Source: Camellia lanceoleosa (taxonomy: Eukaryota; Streptophyta; Magnoliopsida; Ericales; Theaceae). From it: a stretch of DNA of 64,000 nucleotides. This document shows, in pieces, positions 32,712 to 44,192 of this stretch (position 1 is the stretch's first letter; every line of letters starts with the position of its first letter). The notes under the pieces are model-generated. The model was not told where the DNA came from. It worked only from the letters and a program-made list of their open reading frames with translations, and made no database searches. The position numbers and the translations under genes are program-made. The stretch lies in the NCBI GenBank assembly GCA_025200525.1, contig CM045761.1, positions 140,494,223 to 140,558,222 on the forward strand, read 5' to 3'.

Positions 32712-35700
32712 TTATTTCATAGGCTTAAGTCCCATTCCCCTCAATGAATTCTCAACTAACTCTCTTGCTAACCCTTTGGTTAGTGGATCCACTATGTTGT
32801 CTTTAGACTTCACATAATCAATGGAAATAATTCCATTAGAGAGTAGTTGTCTTATGGTATTATGTCGACGACGAATATGTCGATACTTACCGCTATACAT
32901 ATGACTCTGTGCTCTACCTATTGCAGATTGACTATCGCAATGTATGCATATAGCAGGCACCGATTTTGGCCATATTGGAATATCTTCAAGGAAGTGGCGA
33001 AGCCATTCTGCCTCTTCCCCTGCTTTGTCTAAAGCTATAAATTCTGATTCCATAGTAGACCTAGCAATGCAAGTCTGTTTGGAAGATTTCCAAGATACAG
33101 CCGCCCCACCAAGAGTAAAGACATACCCACTAGTGGACTTTGAGTCTCTTGTATCCGATATCCAATTTGCATCACAGTATCCTTCAAGTACTATTGGATA
33201 TCTAGTATAATTTAGCCCAATGTTACGAGTGAATCAGAGATATCTTAGAATCCTTATAATTGCTTTCCAGTGTTCTACTCCCGGATTACTCGTATATCTA
33301 CTTAATTCACTTACTACATAAGCTAAATCTGGGCGAGTGCAGTTCATCAAGTACATTAAGCTTCCAATAATTTGGGCATACTCTAATTGAGAAATACTTT
33401 CCTGTACATTCTTAGAAAGATACAAATTAGCATCTACAGGTGTTCTAGCAAGATGATTATCATCTTTGCTGAATTTGTCAAGTATTTTCTCAATGTAATG
33501 AGATTGTGACAAAGCGTATCCTTCTGATGTTTTGGTAATTTTCATACAAAGAATTACATCAGCAATGCTCATGTCCTTCATATCAAAATGTTTATTCAAC
33601 ATTTTCTTGGTAGTTTTAATCATGTCATTATTACTACCTATGATGAGCATATCATCTATATAAAGACATACAATGACATAACCTTTGTCTGTGTTTTTAA
33701 TATAAACACATTTGTTACACTCATTAATTTTAAATCCATTTGACATCATTGCCTTGTTAAATTTCTCATGCCATTGCTTTGGCGCTTGTTTTAAACCATA
33801 TAATGATTTAACCAATTTACATACTTTCTTTTCTTTCCTTAGGACAGGAAACCCTTTTGGTTGTTCCATGTAAATTTCTTCCTCTAACTCACCATTTAAG
33901 AAAGCGGTTTTAATATCCATTTGATGAATTTCTAGATTGTATAGAGATGCAATGGCAATTAGCATTCTAATGGATGTTATTCTAGTAACCGGTGAGTATG
34001 TGTCAAAGTAATCAAGACCTTCTTTTTGTCTAAAACCTTTGACCACAAGTTTTTCCTTGTATTTGTCAATTGATCCATCCGTTTTCATTTTCCTTTTGAA
34101 AATCCACTTGTACCCAAGAGGTTTACAACCTGGTGGCAAGTCCACTAATTCCCAAGTGTGATTTTGCAAGATGGATTCAACTTCACTGTTGATAGCTTCT
34201 TTCCATAAAGGAGCTTCAGGACTGGACATAGCCTCTTTAAAAGTTAAAGGCTCATTTTCTAACAAATATGTTAGAAAATCTGGACCAAAAGATTTTGAGG
34301 TTCTAGCACGTTTACTATGCCTAAGTTCCTCTTCCTCATTTTGATCTAACTCTTGTTCTTGATCATGTTCTTGATCCTAACTAGTAATAGCATTATGAGA
34401 TCTTTTATTGTTACTAGTCTCTTGTCCAGTCATATTTGGAAATACATGTTCAAAGAAAGATGCATTCCGAGATTCAATAATAGTATTTACATGCATTTCG
34501 GAATGTTCTAATTTATGAATCAAAAACCGATATGCACTACTATTCTTGGCATAACCAATGAAAATGCAATCAATGGTCTTAAGACCTATCTTAGTCTTTT
34601 TAGAACTAGGAATAGCCACTTTAGCCAAACACCCCCACACTTTTAAGTATTTGTAGGATGGTACTCTTCCATGCCACAATTCATAAGGTGTTTGATTCAC
34701 TTTCTTTCGGGGTACTTTATTAAGGATATAATTAGCAGAAAGTATTGCTTCCCCCCACAAGTTCTGAGGTAATCCATAACTGATTAACATGACATTCATC
34801 ATTTCTTTTAAAGTCCTATTTTTCCTTTCAGCAATTCCATTTTGCTGAGGTGAGTAAAGAGCAGTAGTTTGATGAATTATTCCATGTTCTTTACAAAACT
34901 CACCAAAAGGTGATTCATATTCACCACCTCTATCACTTCTAATTTTCTTGATTTTCTTACCAAGTTGATTTTTAACTTCATTCTTATATTGAATGAAAGT
35001 TTCCAAAGCTTCATCCTTAGTTCGAATTAAATAAACATAACTATATCTAGTATAGTCATCTATAAAAGTGATAAAATATTTTTTCCCACCTCTGGTTTGA
35101 ATTGATTTAAAATCACAAATGTCACTATGAATTAATTCAAGTGGTTCGGTACTTCTTTCAATTGAATGAAAATGAGTTTTAGATAATTTTGCCTCAACAC
35201 AAATTTCACATTTATGATTTGAATCAATGTCAAATTTAGATAAACATTCCATATTAATTAATCTACACAAAGATCCATAATTAACATGTCCTAGTCTACC
35301 ATGCCATAAATTTGAAGACTCAAGCAAGTAAGAAGAAGATGCATTATTATTAATAATTAAGGGTACAACGGTCATTATATTTAACTTGAAAAGGCCATCA
35401 GACATGTAACCTTTGCCAACATACATCCCATTGTTTGTAAGTACAAATTTATCACCCTCAAATACTAGCCTAAACCCGTTCTTATTCAATAGAGATCCGG
35501 AAACAAGATTCTTGCGAATATCCGGTACATGCAGCACATTGTTGAGAGTGAGTTCCTTTCCAGATGCCATCTTGAGTACAATCTTTCCTTGTCCTTCAAC
35601 TTTGGAAGTTGAGGAGTTGCCCATAAAAAGTTGTTCACCATTGTCCACAGTAGAATAAGATGTGAACATCTTTTTGTCGGCACAAACATGGCGAGTAGCA

Positions 35701-36718
35701 CCAGTGTCCACCCACCATTCTTTAGGATTTCCGACAAGATTTGCCTCGGAAACAACTGCAGAAAGATTGATGTCATCTACACCATTGGAAATCTTGTCCA
35801 CTTCGGTCATATAGGCTTGAGCAGGCTTCTTGCTTGTTCTTTTTTTTCAATTGCCTTTGCTACGGCAATCTTTGGCCCGATGTCCCTCTTTGTCACAGAT
35901 GTAACATTTGCCATTAAACTTGTACTTTTTATTTTCCCCTCCTTTAGAGCCTTGTAATGAACTTTCTCCAGAAGACTTTCGTTTCTTGGTTTTTGAAGCA
36001 TGTTCCACTACATTTGCCTTAGACTCCATAGGATGCTTACCAGCCCGCTTTTCAGAATTACGATTGTCTTCCTCAATCCTTAAACGCACAATTAACTCGT
36101 CCATAGAAATTTCTTTGCGCTTGTGTTTGAGGTAGTTCTTGAATTCCTTCCAGTCTTTTGGTAATTTTTCAATTAAGGCTGCAACTTGGAAGGATTCACT
36201 GAGAGACATGCCTTCTACGTGAATGTCATGCAGAATGAGTTGGAAATCTTGAGCTTGGCTGATCACAGTTTTTGAATCAACCATTACAAAATCCAGGAAT
36301 CTGCCAACTACAAATTTCTTTGAGCCGGCATCTTTCGTTTTGTACTTTTTCTCCAACGATTTCCAAAGTTCCTTTGCTGTCTTGATTGGACTGTAGACGT
36401 TGTATAATGTGTTGTCAAGTCCGTTCAAGATGTAATTCCGGCAAAGGAAATCGGCATGTTTCCAAGCATCACAGCAGCAACCACTTGCCGCTCGGTTTCA
36501 TCCTCTTTCAGGATAGGAGCATCTTCACGAAGGAAACGAGCCAAGTTCAGAGTTGTAAGATAGAACAACATTTTCTATTGCCATCTTTTAAAGTCAGTTC
36601 CTGAGAACTTCTCTGGCTTCTCTCCATGATTTATTGGTACTGTCACCACATGAGAGGAGGTTGGTGCAATTGCAGCCACCACAGTAGTACTTTTTTGGGC
36701 ATTTGTTTCAGTAGCCAT
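32712..36718 (-). pseudogene. Copia 2 gag-pol polyprotein, few nonsense codons
   Basis: The start is ATG at 36718 (MATETNAQKS). An in-frame TAG after RWQ and a 1-base slip near 36466 break the first part. From 36428 to the TAG ending GLKPMK at 32712 all domains are in one frame: UBN2 gag, zinc knuckle [14 protein letters not shown], an intact protease motif DTGATRHVC, integrase ([29 protein letters not shown]), RT ([21 protein letters not shown]) and RNase H ([22 protein letters not shown]). In-frame stops are TGA 35847, TAG 34377 and TGA 33234. This copy is therefore only a few point changes from an open polyprotein and is the better-preserved member of the family here. Confidence 0.93.
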
Positions 36719-37342
36719 CAATTCTAATTTATAAAACAAAGTTATAACTAGAATTTACACTACACAGAAAATTAAACCAAATTCACAGAATTAAATTCTA
36801 TAAAAAATAAAAGAAACACGAATGTAACTTTTATTTTCCAATTAATTTGGAAATAAAATAAAATTTTATTCAACCAAATTAATTCCACACAAGAAATTAA
36901 ATTTTGTAAAATAAAAGAAATAAGAATATAACTTTTATATTTTTTTTCAATTAATTTGGAAATAAAATAAAATTTTATTCAATCAAATTAATTCTACGCA
37001 GAAAATTAATTTCTGTAGCACTTCAATAATTAAAATACTAAAATAAAATTTTAAGTAATGAAAACTCTGAAAATAATTTCTAAAACCCAAAATTAATTTC
37101 TGAAAAAATTCCACAAAAATATATTCTGAATTGTTAATGACACCAGTATCGTACTACTAGTTGTCAAAGAAAATAGACAGTATATTACTACTATCTGTCA
37201 AATAGCATATAATCACTATTTGTTTTTCCAACCAGAATATTATTTTGTAAATCCACAGAAAATAATTTTCTTAAAAGAAGAAAGAGAAAATGAAACAAAC
37301 GAAAAATTCTGTAAACAGAATAATTCGAATCTATCTTAAGAT
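36719..37342 (-). other. Copia 2 5' leader
   Basis: An AT-rich leader with an internal duplication (ATAAAATAAAATTTTATTCAA near 36848 and 36961). The conserved TATTACTACTATCTGTCAAA repeat block lies at 37140-37230. The LTR-adjacent minus-strand bases are ATCTTAAGATAGA. Confidence 0.7.
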
Positions 37343-38385
37343 TGTTGGAACAATCTTCTGTGTAAATAAAATAACTTGAAATAATTCAAACAAAATAAAA
37401 TAAAACTTACAGAAATTATTTTGTTGAACCGAATAAATAATTCAAAGACCAAATCAAGTGTGTGACACTTTGTCCTTAAGACAGATTCGCCCCCCTATGG
37501 TGCTTACGGTTGAATGGCGTCTATTTCGCAGGATACAATGATCTTTAATCAATTTGTAGTAGCACTCCAAAACAAATTGTTCGGCGAACCAAACCTGTGA
37601 TCTAACTCTCTGAATATTTATTCTAAAACTAGAATGAAGAAAAAATGCACAAAGGAAAATCTGGACAGCAAAAAGGCAATGTTCAGACTGATTTTCGGAT
37701 ATCTCTCTGTGTGTAGACTGCTGGAATAGTTTCTCTATTTATAGGCAACATAGTGACAGTTAATAGCCCGAACAGGTACAACACATAGAACGAACAGATG
37801 CACTTTTTTTAATTCAAACAATTTTGACCGTTTGAACAGGAACACTAAAATTCAAACATTTAAAAAGTGGTCCGATAGTGGAACTGTTTCAAACTATTGG
37901 AACTTTATTAATTAAACTATTTAATATATATATATATATTAAACTATTTGAATATATATATATATATATATAAAACTATTGAAATAGTTTAATAAATAAA
38001 GAAAGAGGTACAAACTTTAGGAAACTACTTAGGAACCCAAAATTTGAATTTAGAATTAAATTAAATTCCCACAATTACAAACTTTAGGAAACCACTTAGG
38101 AACCCAAAATTTGAATTTAGAATTAAATTAAATTCCCACAATAATTTTTTATTGAAAAAATTCAAATGAATTTTATCTAAATAAAAATTAATGTTAGACC
38201 CGAAAACGACGTCAACTTCCCATTCACTCATAAATGGTTTTGACGAACCGTCTTCACTATGTGACTTGCCACGCGGCAGGGAACACTTCACCTCTTCGGA
38301 CCCACCCCAAAAGACGTTTGGGGCTCACTCAATTTTGGGCTCAAAATTAGCCCAAAATAAGCCTATATAAACCAATTTTCCAACA
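37343..38385 (-). repeat. 5' LTR of copia 2
   Basis: The inner end is TGTTGGAACAATC and the outer end ...TTTTCCAACA. It carries the same AT tracts and 67-bp duplication as the 3' LTR. GCCTATATAAACC lies close to the outer end, and CTATTTATAGGC around 37736 is a TATA-box candidate (minus). Confidence 0.92.
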
Positions 38386-39892
38386 TGAACTACATATCAA
38401 ATATTACAAATTTGTAGATTCTTTTCTTAGTTAGAACAACATTAACATAGTTCAAGAAGCTAAAGGATAAAAATAATAATGCCTTAATGGCATATAAACA
38501 TCAAGGCAAGGCCTTGTTGCAACAAAATGGACACGCGGTTCCAAAACACATATGTTGGGAGTTGCCACATAACACATCCATGAGCCTTTGTGCCCCAACA
38601 AAACAAAAGAGTCCATTTCCTTCTCATAGGGGTGGTTGCACATCACCGATTTTCAAAATTATTAGATAGGAATGAGTTAGATGTCCAGTAGAAATACTTT
38701 TAACAAAGTATCTAATTATTCGAAAATCCATATGGCATTATCACAACTAAAACATTTTCTTATTCAACTCATGTTAAAGGTTTAAGCAACTAAACTTAGA
38801 TATTATAATTTTCATGAAAAAAAATCACATTTCAACACCGGGGGGTAAATACGCCATGAAGCCCTTAAGGAGAGTCCCAATACATATATATACATAGGTT
38901 TATATCCAAATATCCCTACATTTGCTGGCTATTAATACGCTAGGGAATGGGCACCCCAAATCATCCGTTTTTTTACTTTTACCGACTACAATATGGTAGG
39001 ACCAATAGACATCCAAAAACACCTTCCCACATTCGTCCGGCGATAAGCTCAAGACAGGGCAATTGGACACCTAAACTTTTCCCTACGCGGGTACCAACAA
39101 CACACAACTCTTTCCAAAAACCGACTTCCTACCCAAACTCACATGCTATTTACCACCCTTTTAAACAACATTTCCAAGATTTCCAAATATTCATTCATTC
39201 TTTAGGCAAAGGGTAATGTACACCACTCAAGTAATTTAATGGAGTAATGAGTAACAATATTCATAATTCAAGGAAAAAAAAAAATCTCAAGAGGTTCCAA
39301 TTTCACTAGTCTCAATCAATACATATTCAGAATATCATAATTCATTCATCAATTTTAAAGAATTAAAAACCAATTTCATCTTTTCCCCAAATTTAAACTA
39401 AAGTTCTCATAAATTTAGGGCTTTTACCCCTAAATCATGTTAAATGCTATTTCCCAACTAAAATCTTCATAATCCATAGCCATTAATTGAAATCTTAAGA
39501 ACATGTAGTGAAAATTTCATTTTTGAAACAAAATCCAATTTTGTAAACTCAAACATTAAATTATAGCATCCATGTCATAATAGCACCACAAAAACACCCT
39601 CAAAATAAAGAGATACAAGATTAAAAGTAATCCTACCTCAAAGATAAACGTAGAGAAGCTATATCAAGAAGATTCCTTTGAAAAATTCAAAATCCAATCG
39701 GTCAAAATGTTGATTTTTACTTGTTCTTCATGTTTAATGCAAGATCTATGTTGGATTCTTAGTGAAAAATAAATGAAATCAAGGTTTAGAGATCTGGGAT
39801 TTTGATTATGGAGGAGAGGGAGAGAAGAGATGAAGAAAGAATGAAAAGTTTGGGCCAAAAAGCGACTTTAAAGTGCCTGACTTCAATCAAAC

Positions 39893-39988
39893 CGCTCGAG
39901 CGGTCAAAGCTTGGCTCGAGCGGTGAAGTTAAGCTCCCAGAATCTCAGAATCCTACGTAGACCGCTCGAGCGGTCAAAAGTTCGCTCA
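39893..39988. repeat. CGCTCGAGCG palindromes in the split solo LTR
   Basis: ACCGCTCGAGCGGT occurs twice (near 39893 and 39961), with GGCTCGAGCGG and the variant CGCTCAAGTGG between and after. This is the third such cluster in the window. Confidence 0.85.
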
Positions 39989-40335
39989 AGTGGACTTGCT
40001 TTTAGCACAGGTACTCAAATTTCAAAAGGGCATAACACCCTCATCCGGACTCTGTTTTAGGTCATTCTTGTATCCAAATTGAAGCCCCCAAAACAAGATT
40101 TCCAATGGTTCTAGCCTTACATATAGATTCAAAATATGAAAAGAGAAAAAGGTAAAAAAGTGAAGGTTGCTCATAGGACCATTATCCGAATTAATGTTTT
40201 TGGTTCAATCTTACTTTACCATTATGATACCACTCCAATCAACACCCTAAAATGAATAAAAGAGGCTCCAAGTACAATAATAAGAGTGTCAAGAGCAATC
40301 CCACTAGTCCAAAGAATATGAAGTGTTACATGACT

Positions 40336-41315
40336 GATTCGTTGGTTTAACCGCGATTTTTGCAGTTTTATCAAAATATATTGATTAGATTTGTTTGATA
40401 CGAAATAAACTAAAGATTGATCTGATTAAAGATTGAACGACTAAGAGCACATGATTAAAAATAAACTTCTTGCCCAAACAATTGTTAACTTTTATTTTAT
40501 AATCTCACATCGGGAAAAGAAGGAAAATGTTTGTTTCACTTACATAAAAGTAAACCTTATGCTCCCATTTAATATTGTAGTGATGTGCATGCTTCAATTC
40601 AAGACAGTAAATTTTAAAATTAAAATAACATTTAAAATTTTTAATTGTTTAATTTTTATATAAATTGGTTGGTCTTTTGACCTCGCCGATTAGGTTGAAC
40701 TATTTTGGTTTGAATGATTCGCTGATTCAACCATGATCTTAGTGGTTTTATCAAAATATATTGGTTAGATTTGTTTGATTTAGGAAAAAAAAACTAAAGA
40801 TTGACCTAATTAAAGATTAAATGACTGATATTATATGATTCAAAATAAACTTTCAGCCCAAACAATTGTTAATTTTTATTTCACGCAATCTTACATCAGA
40901 AAAAAAAAAAAGGAAAAAGTGAATTGTTTCACTTATATAAAGTAAATATATGCTCGCATTAAATATTGTAGTGTTGTGCATATTTCAATTTAAAGCAGTT
41001 TAAATTTTAAAATAAAATAAAATTTAAAAGTTTTAATTAATTAATTTTTATGTAAGTTGATTGGTTGTTTGACCGATTTTTACGATTTTATCTATATGTA
41101 TATTGTTTTATTTCAAAAAAGTATGTTTAGTTTTATGACAAACTTTAACATAGAACAAACTAAAATTAAAAAAATTTATAAAATGAAATTTATTTTTATT
41201 TTATCATAAATATAATTTTTTTTAATTTATTCTATTTTTTTTTTCATCTTTACCAATTAAATTATGACATTTATTTCTTATTGTGAATTTAGAATATACA
41301 ATTAATGACATTACA
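40336..41315. repeat. About 385-bp diverged tandem repeat, right part
   Basis: This continues the array from 30975. Marker phrases recur near 40490 and 40877 (TTTTATTTTATAATCTCACAT and its variant). It ends in AT-rich sequence before block A1. No gene is supported. Confidence 0.7.
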
Positions 41316-42943
41316 ACTGTAATAAATATATATATATTCTAATAAAATGTTTAAAATTTAATTCATTCAAAATTATTTTTCTTTACATTTAAAATAAATT
41401 TTACATTATTATTTAATTGTCACAGTTCATATGTTAGTTACTGAATAATAAGAAATAGACAAAAAAATAAAAATAAAAGATTACTCACAAGAAAGGGAAA
41501 GGCGGGACAATGGAAAAGATGAAAGATGAAAAGGGAGGAGAGAGAGAGGGTTGCTCATTGAGAGAGAGAGAGAGAGAGAGGGTTGAGTGTAGTGGGCTTG
41601 GGCAGTACTGACAATAACTCAAAAGAATTTTGTGAAAACTTCAAAACAAAACAGGTTTTGGATTTTGGGTTGTTCAAAATGGGGTTTTGAAATGAATTTT
41701 ATGAAAATTCTAAACTAAACATGTTTTGAGTTTTGGGTTTTGAAAAATCGAATGCAAAACTCAACCAAATGCACTCGAAGGCACAAAGAAAAGTGGCTAT
41801 CTTGTGAAGAAACTAGGAAGTTACTTGTGCAAATTATATGATGTTTTCAATTTGCATGGTGGGAGCGACCCTAGTCTTGGAAAAAAAATGTTGAATATAA
41901 CCATGATAAAAATAATATAGTATTACTATTTAATAATAATAATTATTATTTGTATTATATATTTATATAATAAGGTAGGAGGGTTTTTGAATTTTGTCTA
42001 ATGTGGCAAATTTGTTGTATGTGTCATTTGCTATCAATGGCTGAGAAATATGGTGGAAGATTCAACGGTTTAGATTTGCTTCACCTAGAAAAATTCCCGC
42101 CCACTGCTCCTCTCACTATCCCACTCCTAATCTCTCTCACCTCGCCCTGCACCTCCTCTCTTTAGTACTTCCTTCCTCTAAGATCTACTTTTCCTCCTCC
42201 TAACCTCTCTTCCACTGCAGCTCACCTCGTCCTTCCCAACTCCAACCGCAAGCCTTCTCCTTCATTTCAACACTGCACCACCCATCCCCGATCATCGTAG
42301 TTTTCTACTCCGACTGAATGTAGGCACACCACCCATCTTCAATCGCCATAAGGGCTTTGTTCTCACTCTTCAAGTTAGATTTTGAAGAAGGTTAGTTTAG
42401 ACAACAATGATGACATAGACCTTGTTTTCTTTTTTTATTGAAAATGGAAGAAAGAAAGGAGACAAAAGTGTGAAAGCAGAGGAAATGTGCAACAGAGGCA
42501 AATGTAGAGTGAGGTGTGATTGTGAAGAGCATTTGGAGAGGAATTTGAATGTCTTGCCTTTTTACTTACTAGAAAGAAGATAAGTAATTTTTTTTTTTGT
42601 AAATTAGTGTTAAGCATGAGATCTTTCAAATTATTTTAGCTACCAAAAATGGTTAAGATCTATCTCACTGAAGTCAAATATATCTTGTGCAGCTCGGTTG
42701 CCATTGTTCACTCCAGCAGCTCGGTTCACTCCGATCGTCAAGTATCGAAAGGTTTCATCATTTTACCTTATTTTGATTTTTTATTGAGGTATGTGTTTGG
42801 GTTTGTATTCAAGAAATTGATGGGTTTGGATTTGTGTTTGTGTTTCTAAGATTTGTTTTTCTAAACCTTAAATTGATGTGTTTCCAAGAATTTTTGTTTG
42901 TGTTCTATTTCTAACCTTAAATTGATTTGTGTTTCTGGGTTTT

Positions 42944-43011
<68 letters not shown>

Positions 43012-43384
43012 TTTTGTGTTCTGTTTTGTTTTGGTTCTAGGTTTGCGTTTCTAAGATTTTTATATGTAGCTTTCAACTAATCCTTTTGTTATTTTTCTTT
43101 GTTTATATGACTTCAATTCCTAGTTTTATCCTTGTGATATCACTGTTTGTAGAGTTTTGTTAGTTGTTCATATGTTTTTATTGCCCTTAACATTATATTC
43201 ATAAGTCAGTAGAGTTTTGTTAGTTTTATTTATAGATTTATTTATTTTTGTTGTTGTTGTTGTTGTTGTTGAAATCTATATAAAATTAAGATGAATCTTC
43301 CTTTCAAATTCTGCAAACCCTTCAAACCCTTCAACTCCTTTATCTATGTTGGACACACCCGCCTTTTATTGTTATATATATATA
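41316..43384. repeat. Block A1 of the Helitron tandem array
   Basis: A block of about 2.07 kb also present at 48708-50790 and 56108-58160. It contains a (GA)n tract, a GTTTTGGGTTTTG-rich relic, a CT-rich part (42090-42300), (ATT)n 42946-43012, (GTT)n near 43248 and a terminal TATATATA. A 66-residue ORF starting MVKIYLTEV is shared by all three blocks but has no recognisable domain. The left flank (GACATTACA) is unique, so this is the outer edge of the array. Confidence 0.9.
42946..43012. repeat. (ATT)n microsatellite in block A1
   Basis: About 22 repeats; the same tract has about 23 repeats in A2 (50350-50419) and about 11 in A3 (57763-57796). Confidence 0.95.
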
Positions 43385-43415
43385 CTAGCGTATGCCCGTG
43401 CCTAAAGGCACGGTG
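43385..43415 (-). other. Helitron H1 3' terminal hairpin and CTAG end
   Basis: A 7-bp perfect stem CCGTGCC / GGCACGG with a 4-base loop, followed on the minus strand by GCATACG and CTAG, then host T. It acts as the rolling-circle termination signal. Confidence 0.88.
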
Positions 43416-44192
43416 TAAATAATTTTAAGATTAAAATGCAATTATAATTTATACGTATTATGTTGAAATTTATAAAGTTTGTGTCATTTTTTGATAAGGA
43501 TATTGAAAAAATATAAAAAGAAATATTTTTCTTCTTAAAGAACTTATAACAATTTTGCTTGTATTACACGTTCTACAAAACTCAAATAAAATAACAACTC
43601 TCCCTAATCTTAATGCAAATTAAAAAACAAACATATAAGATTTAAAGTTATATTGCATATCAAAATATAAAAGGCAAGAAAAAAAGTGTAAACACTAAAT
43701 AAAAAAGAAATAAAGTTAGGCTATCATACACCAAAAGAGTAGGTTAAAACTTTACAAAAGTGGGTTAAAGCTTTACAAAAGATGTATGCTTTACAAAAGA
43801 TGTGTCAATAACATGTCTTCAAATATCGTTTGCCCAAACTTCCTCCTCATTACTTTCCAAAAGTCTTTGTATCAACTTTTATGTATCCCCAATGAGGAAT
43901 ATGCACAACAACTGTAATTTGTGGAAACAAAAAAAAATATAGATTAGTACATTTGTTAAAAATATACATGTCAAAATACTTTCAGATTGAAATTACCTTA
44001 TTACATCCCCATCGAAGCAAGGTAGTCGTATTTCTCCTTTTAAGCTCCATAGATTTTTCGGTCCAATCCTACAAAAGTTCAAATTTCAAATTATTATTAA
44101 ATTGATTTTTTTTTAAAAAAAATTATATAATCAACAGAAATAAATCAACATGGTTACCTTTTAAAAAAACGTCATTTAATCCGCATAGAATA

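Larger units (their letters stand above)
31089..38385 (-). mobile_element. Ty1/copia retrotransposon 2, complete but without visible TSD
   Basis: LTRs at 31089-32128 and 37343-38385 (about 1.04 kb each, visibly near-identical) flank a minus-strand gag-pol. It is the same family as copia 1: similar proteins throughout, same polypurine tract, same leader repeat, same sequence after the LTR. The left end has lost its TG (reads ATTTGGAAC where TGTTGGAAC is expected), and the flanks TTCCA and TGAAC do not match, so the target duplication is missing or the left edge was altered. The similar LTRs suggest a young insertion. Confidence 0.93.
30981..40330. mobile_element. Solo LTR (TGTAAC type), split by copia 2, TSD TGACT
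   Basis: The two pieces, 30981-31088 and 38386-40330, add up to about 2.05 kb. The left end TATAAAGCCCC is a decayed TGTAACGCCCC and the right end is AAGTGTTACA. TGACT flanks at 30976-30980 and 40331-40335 and is the exact point where the 385-bp repeat is interrupted (TTTGACT/GATTC). There is no internal coding region, so this looks like a solo LTR that later received copia 2. Confidence 0.75.
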
